Position numbers and translations under genes: made by a program. From Anthopleura xanthogrammica (Eukaryota; Cnidaria; Anthozoa; Actiniaria; Actiniidae), in assembly GCA_964019055.1 (NCBI GenBank), contig OZ025209.1:9797741-9861740 (forward strand): DNA of 64,000 nucleotides, given 5' to 3'. Within the stretch, counting starts at the first letter, position 1; every line of letters begins with the position of its first letter. The notes below the pieces were generated by a model that saw only the letters and a list, made by a program, of their open reading frames with translations, was not told the origin of the DNA and ran no database searches. Below, piece after piece: positions 1 to 12,500 of this stretch.

Positions 1-420
1 AAGCTAAAAGGTGACCAAGGAGATCTGAACTGCAGATTCTGCCACGCCAATGATGAGAATGTACCCCCACATACTGTGCAGCTGCTCAGCTATCGCCCAG
101 ACGTTATATAAAGCACGACATGACCGCATCTTCGCCCAATCTACCACGAGATTTTGAAAATGTTTGGGTTTAACAATGGTATCGAATCAACACCGTTTCA
201 TAAAGAATCAAACCCAAAAAGCTGCGTCGAAAATAAAAATGCAAAGATTCTCTGGGACATTCCTATACATCAAGACATATCAATAGACCCAATAGGGTAG
301 GACTTGTCAATGGAATAGAACTGATACGGAAATGTCAGAAATGGGTAATTTCCCAGAATTGTGAAATAGTTAAGGCTTTGTATGCTGTCTAAGTACAATG
401 CCATTTGATCTGTCGGTACG
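1..420 (+). mobile_element. Fragment of a non-LTR retrotransposon reverse-transcriptase C-terminus
   Basis: Frame 1 from base 1 reads a short zinc-knuckle-like stretch (CRFCHANDENVPPH) and, after stops, AKILWDIPIHQD. Both resemble the part of reverse transcriptases, common in cnidarian genomes, that lies after the polymerase domain. The frame is broken by stop codons and the element is cut by the window edge, so it is a dead relic. The exact clade cannot be told from this much sequence. Confidence 0.5.
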
Positions 421-728
421 GAACTTAAGAATTTTGCTTAGAAATTATGCCATATTTCCGCAATCTTCTGTAAAAATTCAAGTCAGACATAAGTTGAAAT
501 AAACCACAATAATAATAATATGCGCGTGTGGGATTTGACGCTCAAACCGGACCTAAGATTTAAGGATTAGTGTTTTCTTTTTTTAAGTCAGCTATCTTAG
601 ACATCTCGTAATTTTTTTCCATAATTTTGTAAGTTTTAGTAGCTTTTATCATAGTTTAAACCAACACTGCTTAGGCTCTTGGGTCCGCATTGTTGTGAGA
701 ATCTGTTAGAAATTTTTCAATAAAGTTG
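421..728. other. Non-coding AT-rich stretch
   Basis: No open frame of note and no repeat structure seen. It separates the retrotransposon fragment from the trinucleotide microsatellite. Confidence 0.5.
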
Positions 729-1054
729 TCCATCATCATCATCATAATAATAATAATAATAATCATGATGATGATGATGATGATGATAAGAATAATAATA
801 ATAATTAGCAATAATTAGTAATAATAATAATAACTTTATTACTGTAAAATAATAATAATAGTAATAATAATAAATTATTTGACAATATATTGAAATAGTA
901 ACATGATAAGTATAATAAGTAGCTATGTAATCAATATAATTATATTGGTACTAATGTCGTTTTGTAATAAGCAAAACAAGACCTGATAAAAGCTGCATCG
1001 TAATATATAATAAGTAGATATCTAATAATAATAATGATAATAATAATAATTATA

Positions 1055-1085
<31 letters not shown>

Positions 1086-1175
1086 TATGTAATTAATCAC
1101 AACTCAGCTTAGGCCAGTAGCCCTCAAAATTGTATCAAAAAACTTCAAAGAACCTAATAAAATGTCGATAATAAT
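729..1175. repeat. ATC/AAT trinucleotide microsatellite cluster
   Basis: Runs of CAT, AAT and ATG triplets interrupted by AT-rich sequence, including a block at 729-830 that changes from ATC to AAT to ATG, a second block at 845-880 and a third at 1021-1090. Such triplet runs recur at 3236-3321 and 25896-26290. Confidence 0.85.
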
Positions 1176-1196
1176 AATAAAGCTCAATAATCATGC

Positions 1197-2560
1197 TTGA
1201 CAATAATTAAGCTTGACGAATCATTTGTGATCCAGTGCTTAAAGGAGCAAAGTCAGTACAGATTTCTTGGTGTCCTAGAGAACATAAAACGTTTTAAAGA
1301 ATTAAACGAGAGGTGCGAAAAATCATGGTTGAAAGTGGTTGAAAGCATCCATCAGGATCTAATGCATTGTTGTACCAAGAAAAAGTGGAGGAAGGGGTCT
1401 GAAATCAGTCTAACAAGAATACAAAATGGTGAAGATAAAAGCGGCATTAAAGCTGTATAGAAAAACAGATCCCACTATGGAATTGGTGAGGAGATGGGAA
1501 GAATGCTCAGCAGAAAACGGACGCCACTCGTTGTTGAAAGAGGCAACAAAATTCACCAAAGAAGTGAGGTTGCATTTAGAACTAAGCCATCCTAATCCAG
1601 CATGCTATAAAGAGTCGGGCGAAGACATACCAGTAAAGAAGGTTAAGGATGAGCTGAAGAAGTCCGTAAACAGAAAGTTAAAGAGAGAAGTCAGTGAACA
1701 GACGTGGCAAGGAAATATCACCTCAGGCAGTTGGGACGACGAAAGTCAAGATTTGAGCGAGTGCTTCACATGGTTAAAAGAATGGAGAGCTGTGCCAACA
1801 CACACAGTGGCTGGGCTAGAGGAACTACATCAACATCTCCTCCCCACCAAAATTTATCATCAAAACAAAACAGGAACAAATGGCAATGAAGGCGTGAGCT
1901 GTCGGCTGTGTGATAAGGCCTCAGCCGGAGAGTATGGCTCATATACTGGCAGGATATAGCGCATTGCCACAGACGAAGTACTTGGACAGACATAATGCAG
2001 CGCTCAACATTTTTTTTATTTTTTGAGCTACTCAAAGACTTTGACCTGATTGAGTCAAATCCACCATGGCTGTCACTCACGCAACCTAAACCACATTACG
2101 AGAATAACAAAGCTACAGAAAAAAGCTATGCCGAGAACACCCAGGTCAGAGCAAACAGAATGGATGCAAGAGTTGAAGACAAAGTAAACAAGAAGATGCT
2201 GTTAATCGAGATGACATGTCCTTGGATAGAAAACAGAGGAAAAAAGGAAGAAGAGAAGACTCTGAAGTATGCACCGCTGCGTTGGGAATTCATGCAAGAA
2301 GCAGTACCCGGGATATGAGATTAAGGAAGTTAACATTGTTGTTGACGTCCTCGGAGGGTATTGGAAGAAACTTGGTCAAAGAATGAAGGAGCTGTTTGGG
2401 AAAGATCGAGCAAAGAACATCTGAGGAAGATCCAGAAATCAATCCTGTCAAGCAGTTTGATCATTGCTCGCTGTTTCAAGATATTGTGTTAAAGAATATG
2501 TTAAAGAGGCTGGGCATCATTGAGCCTGACTGTCTTACTGACTTTAGCCATTAAGTAGCT
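1197..2560 (+). pseudogene. Degenerate non-LTR retrotransposon, reverse-transcriptase 3' part
   Basis: Three overlapping broken frames carry pieces in the order expected of a cnidarian reverse-transcriptase C-terminus. First comes a thumb-like YRFLGVLENIKRFKELNE (about 1258-1311). Then a stretch at 1426-1959 has WLKEW, LLPTKIY and a CRLC zinc-binding start. Then 2203-2425 carries EMTCPWIENRGKKEEEK, YAPLRWEF and VVDVLGGYWKKLGQRMKEL. Frameshifts and stops separate them, so it is not functional. The upstream polymerase motifs are absent, consistent with 5' truncation. The order and spacing are what I see; the family assignment is from general knowledge of such elements. Confidence 0.6.
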
Positions 2561-3087
2561 TTTTTTTAGTTTTATATTTATCTATATAGATTGAACAGAA
2601 GCTTAAGATATTTATCGGATAGACGCTTTTTATATATATATGATTTTTTTTTTTTTTGAGGTTTACTTTATTATAGTCGCTATTAATAATTTTGTTTTTT
2701 GAATTTAAGAACCCAGTTAGGACATATATTATTAGTTTTTTTTAGTGTTCCATTTCAGTTGTTTACGGGATTTTTTTCGCCAAACTGGATAGCGTTTAAT
2801 AGTCGTTTACTGAACCCATATTGCAGTAAGACTGAATTATTGGGATGATCAGCAGAACAAAAACAATAGAAAAATAAATATATCAGAATAAATATATAAA
2901 TATTTATAATGATATATCAATAATAATAATCTACCTATCTAGTTCATTTACATAATTAGAATCATTTCTCCCTAATTTTGATAAGGTTTAAGGTCCATTA
3001 AAGTAATGGAGGCAGGAGAATTAGTTCTGATAACATGACTATGAGCGTATAAGTATTTGAATCGAAAATCCTATTTTGCCGGATTCG
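2561..3087. other. AT-rich non-coding stretch
   Basis: Contains T-runs and ATA-rich simple sequence (about 2640-2665 and 2870-2930). No supported gene. Confidence 0.5.
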
Positions 3088-3232
3088 CACATTTTTCCCA
3101 CACCATAGAAAATACAGCCAATCAGAAAGCAGGAAAGCCGTTGTACATTCGTCAGTATATCACTCTTCCTTCCCATCATGCACTGCGCGTTGAATCTATG
3201 CATTTGCACTTTCTATGGCGTGGGATAAAATG
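3088..3232. repeat. Dispersed repeat, inverted copy at 36172-36285
   Basis: The stretch containing CACCATAGAAAATACAGCCA, then an AATCAGAAAGCAGGAAAGCC block and a TTCCCATCATGCA block, reappears in reverse complement at about 36172-36285 with the same block order. It is probably one end of a short DNA transposon family. Confidence 0.7.
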
Positions 3233-3235
3233 GTT

Positions 3236-3278
3236 ATTATCATCATCATCATCATCTTCATCATCATCATCATCATCA

Positions 3279-3321
<43 letters not shown>
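3236..3321. repeat. ATC then ATT trinucleotide microsatellite
   Basis: About 14 CAT/ATC triplets pass directly into about 15 ATT triplets. The serine/leucine-rich reading frame across it is a by-product of the repeat. Confidence 0.9.
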
Positions 3322-3324
<3 letters not shown>

Positions 3325-3384
3325 ACCTGTTAACTTATAAAAATTAAAAATGCAGAAATGCAGAAATTTTCCTAGAAAACCTAC

Positions 3385-3522
3385 CCCTCTTTGCTCGTGT
3401 TAACATCTGGAATTTAGTGAAATTATCGATTCCGGTCTTGCCATTTCGAGCGATGTCTGATAGGCTTTTGCTACCGCCATTTGGAGAAGAAGGAAGATGA
3501 ACATTTTTGACTGCAAGGCTTG
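3385..3522 (-). other. Tentative exon 5 of the MANSC-like gene
   Basis: A pyrimidine-rich acceptor (TTCTGTTTCAAACAG) and a GTAGGT donor flank 138 nt in phase 1-1, compatible with exon 4. The product is polar (Ser, Asn, Lys). No family resemblance helps confirm it. Confidence 0.35.
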
Positions 3523-6500
3523 CTGTTTGAAACAGAAGAAACTTTACCCTAGCCAGAATAATTGGGGGAAAAACAGAAAGGAAAGCAAAGCGGGGGAAAG
3601 GCAAAGACGAGTAACATAAAGAAAGAGAAAGAGAAGAAGAAAACAACTGAAACTTAAAGGATGAAAGGAATACTGGGATTTCTATAAAAATAACATCAAT
3701 ACAACAAAGAAACAACAACAAAAGTATGACAAAGGCTAACAGGAAAGCAAGAGGAAAGAAGCATGACAGAAAGGAAGAGATGGTGCTATTTTGTACATCT
3801 CACCAGCATATTCTTGAATACAGGAATATTGCAAACCTTTGCAGAGCTCAACCAAGAATATGAAGTAAGGAATAAGACCAAGAAGTCCACCAAGCATGAA
3901 GCATAATAAGTAGCGAAAAAATAGTGCTAAACGAGGATGGTGCTTCCTTGAGAACAATCTAGTACATTTCTAAATAAAGGACATATAGCAAGATGAGGAT
4001 ATGTCTTTTTGTATATGAAATAAAGTAACTATGTGGCAACTAGCCATAAGCCAAGTAACTAGTAACTGGGTCCGAACGTGTTGACAGGAACAGGGATGTT
4101 ATTCACCGAGTAAAAAGAGCAAGAAAAAACACTGCTCTACTGAAATTTGGGAACAGGAACTTAAAACCTTTTGTGCAATTAAAACGATTATATTCAGTTG
4201 TTTGACACTGAAAAAGAATGGAAATTTGATGGGTTTTTTTCGAATTTGACAAATAAAAAGTTGCTTAGATATTCTTGTACTTACCTTTACTAGTGGTAAT
4301 TTTCCTTCCTTTTTCATGTTCTCTTCCGACCCCTGTAGCTGCATTCCATACATGCTGGGTTGATAGAGGTAGTTTTGTGGGAGACAACTTCTATTGCCAA
4401 ACAAAAATATATTCACAGATAATGTAGATAATAAATACAAAAAAAAAAAACACTAAGAAAACGAAAACATGAAATATTTTGCCGAGCTAGAAAGACATAC
4501 TTAGGAAATCATATGAGGAAACATTAGCTCAAGAAAACCAAAAATCTCCCGTTATGTTTTTTGCCTAGTGGTTTTCTACGGTGGCCCATAGCGGCCATGA
4601 CAAACTCAAGCTTGCTCTTGACAAACTCAAACTACTTTCGGCAAACTCAAACTATTTCCACAAACTCAAACTTGCTCTCCACAAACTCGTACTACTTTCC
4701 ACAAACTCAAACTTGCTCTCGACAAACTCGAACTACTTTCGGCAAATTCAAGCTACTTCCTACAAACCCAAACTACTCACGACAAACTCAAACTACCTTT
4801 GGCAAATCCAAACTTAACGTCACTCTCGACCCCAGAATTCTGTCATTCTTACTGCGCATGCTCAACAAAATGCCAGAGACTCTGCCTTGGCGCGCGGTAG
4901 TGGTGACCTGGTGTAAGGCACATGCACGAATATTTAACGCGCGAAGAGCGCGCGGTCCCAAAATCGACACTCTTATATTTCACTCCCGACAAAAAAACGT
5001 TTTACAGCTTTCTGTACTGCTCTTTTATCGACTGTCTAAGAGGAAGTTCCCTATAATCGCCTTAAAATACAACAAAACCGTCAGGAAACAACAAAAGCAA
5101 TAAAGCATTGATATACAGAAGAAAACAATAATGATGAAATTCATTTTATCCTTAAAGAAATTTTACGATTTGCAATACATTCTCTGTATATAGCTACACA
5201 GAACCATAGCTTGGGCTTCCTGTGCGGCACCCAATGGTAGATTCATTAATTTTACCTTTGCTTTCTTTTATTCGTCAATTATTTTTGGAGATTTTCCGTT
5301 TCGGCCTTAGTTTTTTTTTTTTTTTTTTTTTTTTCATTTTCGAAGCAAAACAATTGATAAGAAATACATCATGTTTTAGATTCTTAAAATGTTTTAATTG
5401 AAAAAAAGAATTAAGAATTCCCAGAACAGGCATCATTATCTTAGTCGATATTTCTTTTCTTTTCTTTTCGCTTTTTTTTTTTTTTTTTTTTTTTTTTTTC
5501 TGTTCGTTTGCTGGTTTTTTGTTGTTGTTGTTTTTTTTTTGTTTTTTTTGTTCCTAAATACGAGCTGCTTTTTATTACTTGTTTTGGCTGTCGAACTTTA
5601 TCGGTTATGAAAAGTACGGGGGGACAACGACGGACAAAAGAGCAGTAGCTCAAGCTTACGCGACTGGAGGCGGTCAAATATTCGCTCTAAATTAATTGTT
5701 CCAGGCATACTAATAATATGATATTAGCAAGCAACACGCCATTAAATGAAATGTTTAGGGTTCCGTCAATTTCCAAACCTTAAGGCATTAAAAGACAACG
5801 CTTCCCGAGACATATCGAATCAGATATGTGGTCAACGCTTGCAGTAAACCGCTTCAATGATTTTACCCATACTCCCTTTCGGTCCAGTTGCGTAAGCTTT
5901 GTAGGTTTTGTAATAGGTTTTGTCCAAATGAATGTTTTTTGTTTTTTGAAACTTATAGCTAAATAAGAAAAAGCAAGCTAGTAAATATCTAGGCGTTAGA
6001 ACCAATCTAACAACTAAAGCAAAAAAATCTTGTTTTGAAAATGATTCAATGTTCATTATCTAAACTGAAACCGACCAAAAGTGATGAAAGCTTGGAACTT
6101 GAGTTCGAAAGATTCAGGTTTCCGTTATCAGACTCGGTTTCATTCAAGTTCAGGATAGAATCCTCAACTATTAAACATTGTTTTGAAAGGTTACAAACAA
6201 TCGAAAATTAATTTGAAGATTAGATTTAAGAAGATTAGCCATATCAATCCGAATATCAAAATATGAAATAAGATAAACATTTGTATAGAAAATATACATT
6301 ACACATCTTGTCTATCATAGACACAAAATATTCAAGTTCAAGTTCCTTTACCTTTGTGAATAGCGGGTTAGTAAAGACTCTTCCTGAGCCAGAAATCCGA
6401 GGAATAAGGCTTCTTTGAGAAGTTGTCGGAGAAACCAATGTCGCAATATCTAAAGATGACGACAAGTAACGCAAATCATAAATCATGCATGTGTATATGG

Positions 6501-9500
6501 TAGAATGTATGACATTAATAATGAAAAGTTTGCCAACACCTGGACAAGCTTCTGCTTCACCTTGGATTCTTTAGTGTTAGTAAAATTTCTAATTACCGGC
6601 TTAAGGTGACTGACTGCTTTAAGAAGGAATAATTAGAATATTTTCTTAGAAAGCTATTTCATAGAGAATTTAACGCTGATTCCAAAAAGAAAAAGAAAAA
6701 TGGGTCTCCTTAGCTCGTTTTCGAGATAATGAATTGTGAATATAATACCATCTTCACGTGTATTCCAAAGAAAAATGGCGGAAAACCCAAGAAAAATTCA
6801 TAACTCGAAAACTAAAAATGCTATGGAAGTAATTTTCTAAGGACATCAACTTTAAACATTATTTTCGATAACTAACTAAAATATTTGGGAAAAAAATCCA
6901 GAATAAGCACAAAATTCAGCATTTTATTCGCTTAATGAATAATGAATCGAAAATCGTTCTCAAATGATAACAACAACATCCTAAAAAAACGTTTTTCTTT
7001 TCTATGAATTCAAATATTAATTCACTATACGTTTATGTCAAACTTTCTCAGAACATTGCTTTTAACCACTGTTTTAGAATTCAAAGAACAATATAGAGTC
7101 CCGAGCAAAATTGTAGGGTTTTGCCCTCTTGAAGGTCATGCAAAAATCGTATGGTTCCTCAAAATTTTGAAAGTTATTATAATGTGACTTGGAGGGGCTT
7201 TTGTACGCTTTTGTAAAATTGACCGAGTACCGGCACTATATCGTTCCTTCAGCAATGATCGGAATTCTTCGCAGTACAGCTAGCGAATGTTCAACTTAAT
7301 TAGCCCGTGGATTCTGTGCTGTGATGCCGAATGTGGTTACAAAAATGACCGCCGCTTTCTTTCTAATTTTTAGGGGGGTGTTAAATAGAAATTGGAGCTT
7401 ATTAACAGCTTGCTTTCGAGAAGCAAAGAAAATATATTTAAAATAAGACTGAGCCAATTAAAAATGAAAGAGCGCCAATTTGTTAGGCGAGTTTGTTTCT
7501 CAGAGAAATAACTGGAAACAACAGGGCAGAACCTCTTTTAGTATTGACGATACTGTGGATGATGAAGCATTTTAAAAACCGGTAATCGGTGATCCGTCAG
7601 TAATCGTTTTTTGCATGCAATAGAAATTCTTGTGGAGGTTGAAATTTTCTAAAACGCTCTTAATGCATAAACACTTGACACATTCGATAAAAGCTTTGAC
7701 TGGTAAGTGTTAGTAAATATGAAATAATAATATTTCTAATAACAAGACGCCCTATAGCCCTTCACTTGGTTGTCTGTAGTATGCGCAGGCTCCGAACTGG
7801 ACAGCTTTGAAATGATAGCCAAAACATTTCAAAATGGTTCGCAGAAAATAATGATTTAATTTAGCTTGTCTAACTAGACCCTTTCTGCAGTGAGGAGTAC
7901 AAAGCTGTCGTTTTCCCGCTATGAAACAGTGTTGGGCTACGCGTGTCACATTACTCCTCAGCTTCACCTTGTCATGGTTACAATAGTCTCCTTTGCAGCC
8001 GTTACCGGGGAGGATCTGAGACTGACACTAATTATGACATTTCATGGAACGGCCAGATCAATTCCGTGCCCTGAAAACATGCCTAGCGTACACTGGGTTG
8101 CCTGGCTGTCACATGCGCAGTCTCAGTGCTAGACAACTTTACAAAGCTTGTCAAAAGAACACATATATTTTACAAAATGAAACGATATTTTAATCAACTC
8201 TAAATATAATATCTAACTAAATAAATATAAAACTCTATATCTATTATATCTGTAGCGATGGGAAACTATTACAGCGGATTAAAGATTTAGATTTAGATTT
8301 TGATTTACTGTAGAACTCTAGATTGCTGACAATATTCTACTTTACTAAAAATTCACAAACAACGTTACGTTACACGTGTCTGCACACTACTCATAAACTT
8401 CACCTGAGTTGTTCGCCCAGAAATGCATCATGTTTGCGCCGAGTTTTGAAGAAATTAATTTTACTGACTCAGAAACTTTATGGTATTCATTTACAGGGCG
8501 AAATTAGCCAGACTTCTCAGGAACTAATTGTTAACAATGTGAAATTAGCGGATTTTGTACACTTATGTAACCGAACGGTTGTCACCTTGCCCCGACGTGC
8601 CTTAAAGCCTTCCCTCAAAGTAATGAACATGCAAAACACTTAACTGGTATAGAACGAAAGTTATTATCATTAAATCCCATAAGCAACCCACTTGATTTGA
8701 AACAATCTTAAACTTAGACTAAATACCAAACTCATTCGTAACTTAAGCGAACTTAACTTAACTTAAGGAGGCTCGAAATGGTTTTCCTTGAAAGAGCGCA
8801 CGCGCTCTTAAATGACGTAGCACTGAATCATTTGAAATGGAAATAGGAAAATTTTGTTCTAAAAACCTCATACTTAAACTAAAATAACTAAAAAACTAGA
8901 CGGTAATGAGGAACGTCCTTAAAATAAACTTCATTGAATTTTGAGAATTTCTCATTACAGAATTTTTTCTTTTTCGGTCTAATAAAAGATTGGATGATGA
9001 AGTTCAAACATGCCAATTTTAAACGACTTTCACCGTTCGGTTTTTGAGTTATGATTTTTTAAATGAAAAAAATTGCACACATTTTAAGTGTTCTATCGTT
9101 GTCATAGCAACGTGTTACATCGTATTTTTCTTTTTATTCCAACCTTTACTTTATGGTCTTTCGTCTTCTGGGTCAACTTACGGTCATATATTAGCCATAT
9201 AAAGTTTTTCAGGGTCATTATTGTTAGTCTATATGCAAGTTCAAAAACCCTTTCTAGCCTCCTTAATAATTTGAATGAATTTAACTTAATATTTACGAGG
9301 TATAACTTAATTCGATTGTTTTTTTTTTCTGCCTTTCTTCCTAACAATCTATCACACAAATGTTCCTTGCGTTTGTGTCCAGCTAGTGTAGTTATTTCTT
9401 TTGCTTCTAGATTCTGTCAAGATCAAGCACTTACTTCTTCGAGTTGTCTGGTTAAGTTCCATTGTTTGCCTAACTGATAATTCCTTTGAATACTTGAATT

Positions 9501-12500
9501 TTTCTTTGCTGTTTCTTTGCAATTCTTTCTTCCTTTTCTTAACGTTCTGTTTCAGTCTTTCAGCCCTGAAACTCTTCTTTTCTCTGATTGCTGACCTTGA
9601 TTTCACGTTCGACGATACTACTACGGAACTCTGTGCGAGTTGATTCCTCAAGTAACTTAGTTCGTCTAATCTCTGTGGTTGCCGGCCACCTACTGACACT
9701 TGCTTCGCAAGGGCGTATTTGAATATTTGCAGGAACAATAGTTTACTAATGAACTGCCTATAGACATTGACTGCCTACGGGAAAAAATGATTATATAATA
9801 CCTAGGATTAAGAGATTAAGTTATTCCGTGACAACTTATTCATTTAGAAATTTAGAAATGTAATTCAACATGGATTCTGGCCGGCCTGCTTTCAAAAGTT
9901 TTCCTCGTGTTAGGAAATTTAGTTTATTCTATTTTATCATGAGATTTGACGTGATGGGCTGGTGAAACACTGCTAGGATACCCAATCAGATTCATCCCAG
10001 AGGAAGATCCAATGTGAATTTTTTGCATGTTAATTTGCATTTCTATACCTATACCTTAAGACTAGCCATAGCTATTGCTAAAGTGCCAACGAGCAAACTT
10101 GTTTTCCAGATTAAATAAACACGATTGTTTAGAGATTACTTGTGCGATTAAATTATTACACCTGTAAATATTTGAAATACATCATCAAAATATCGTAACA
10201 CGTTCGCATACATCGTAGTAGACGATGCACACGATGAATTTTTGCGCGCTGTCATTGATTCAAATGGGTCACGTGTTTTGCGGGTATCAGGCGATATCCT
10301 CCGTCCGAAGTGATATTCGCTCAGTAGAACGGAAAACGTAAAAAGAAAAAAAGGAAAAACACGGAAAACAAAGAAACTCGGTTTTTACAAACAAGTGACA
10401 GTAAAATACAAAGAGTGGTTGAGAAAAATACGCCGGCCGAGGATCTTTGCTTTAAAGCAGCAAAATTCATTTAACCCCCCCCCCCCCCCTCCCGAAACAC
10501 AGTAAAGTTTTAGTGGCCCCCTCTTAAGTAGTGGAAATTTTAGTGAACCCCCATCCCCCCCCCCCCCCCCCTGCCAACTCCCAATGCGACTTTTTACAGA
10601 ATGGTCATTATTTAACGGGGGAAATGCCATTATTTCTTACAGCAGAGTAGCTGTAAATTACTTGAAATTTTGCAAATTACTTGCGTCTGATCCCGCAATA
10701 TAGTGTCAAAACTGCGGGGTTCCCCTTTTCCCCTCTACTAAAACCATGTAAATTACCCCCTAGCCCGTTCAACTTCCGATGCAGCCTCCCTTGGACGATA
10801 CTGAAAGAATGACAACCAGATTTCATTTCCCATGCATGACTTAAGGTATCGGGATATGTTTAGGACCCCTATACGCGCTACCTCAAATTTCGCACGGGCT
10901 TTACATACAATATTTTGCCATAAAAGTATACATTTTCTGAAAGCTAAATAAATGTAGTTTTCGAATATCTATTTATAATTGTCTGTTTTGGAACATCAAA
11001 AAAGTTATTGGGTTCTAAGTTCTACCTCACTTCATTCGACAACTTCCCGCAGGATCAGAATTTCCGCTATGTCGATCAAAATTACATTAACATACTCTGT
11101 GGACAATGCGCTTTAAAACAGTGTCTAAGATTTTGGATATCTTTTTTAGATCGCGCGTAATGACGCGTTAAATTCGAATGTACAATACCTTTTGAATGAA
11201 AAAAACATTTCAAAAATCTGACACCGTTTTTTAGATCGCATTGTGATTTATCATAATCCAAAGTTTCAGTTTGAAATTTTGGTCGCGCGTAAAGTAATCT
11301 CGAAGGCCTCAAACGTATCCTGATACCTTAAAAAAATAAGAATCCAATAAAATTATTGTTTGCTTTACAAGTCCGTTTAGGGTTTCTTTTTGAACGTACC
11401 TTTGTTCAGCAATACAGCAACAGGACTGAATCCCTTGGGTGGGTCGATGGAGGAAAGTCGACAGAGCTTGGCTGAATAACAACTGACACAGTAACAGTAT
11501 TTGTTCAAGAGAAACACGATGTCGATTATGCCAGGCTTCTTACAGCAATACACTGAAAAGGGTATGAAACAAATTCAAGGTTATTATTTGATGTGATTTC
11601 GACAAACCCTTTTAACACAATCCCCCAGAAAATATCAATTTAACCTTTTGAAATCCAATCTTTGTGGTCCCCCAATCTTCCTTATTGTTAAGATTACTGT
11701 AGTGTTTATTCACATATACCTTTTTTTATTAAAGTATATTATTAGAGCCAAAGTATTTATTTAAGGAATATAAAACGGCACGCGTGCCTATATATAGCTC
11801 TTATTAACCGAGTTTGAGGTCCGTACTGTAAGTTATGGACCGAGTTTTTTCCATTGACCTATCACGCCCAAGAATGTATTGGCGGTTAATAAAAAAGTGG
11901 GGGAAAACGAGGATCCATGACTTACGGTACGGGCCGAGCGAGCGAGATTAATAAGATATTTATTATATGGCAAGGCTAGGAGAGACAATTTTGATTTTCG
12001 GTCCGTACCGTAAGTTATGGACCTCAAATTGACCAATCATAGCGCGTGAAATTACCTTGCCATATAATAAACTGTGTTATTATATGAAATAGAGTGTGAC
12101 ATTGAGTGACATCAAAATGTTAAAATTGATATCCCCACTCCCACCAGTGGCCAGTGGGGATATGATTTATATCAACACTGGTGGTGTCAAATTTTGACCA
12201 AAGTCAAATTCTCCATTATTTTTCATTGAAGATTTCATATAATAAACAGAACATTACATGGCCGCTTGGAGATAGGAATTTTATCTTCTTGTATCAACAC
12301 TCAAAGATAAAATTCGTATCTCCGCGCGACCATGTAATATCCTATATATATTTGTAATATCCTCTATGTATCTTCTCTAACAACGCTGGCAAGAGACTTG
12401 TCGTGAGATCCAGTAGTAGCAATTCTGTCATTTGTATTTAATAGCGATTCCATTTCATAACTTGTTGATAACATAGATAGATCAGAAGATATACTAGCGT

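Noticed and set aside
1766..2080. 104-codon minus-strand frame
   Set aside because: Reverse-strand shadow of the degraded retrotransposon.
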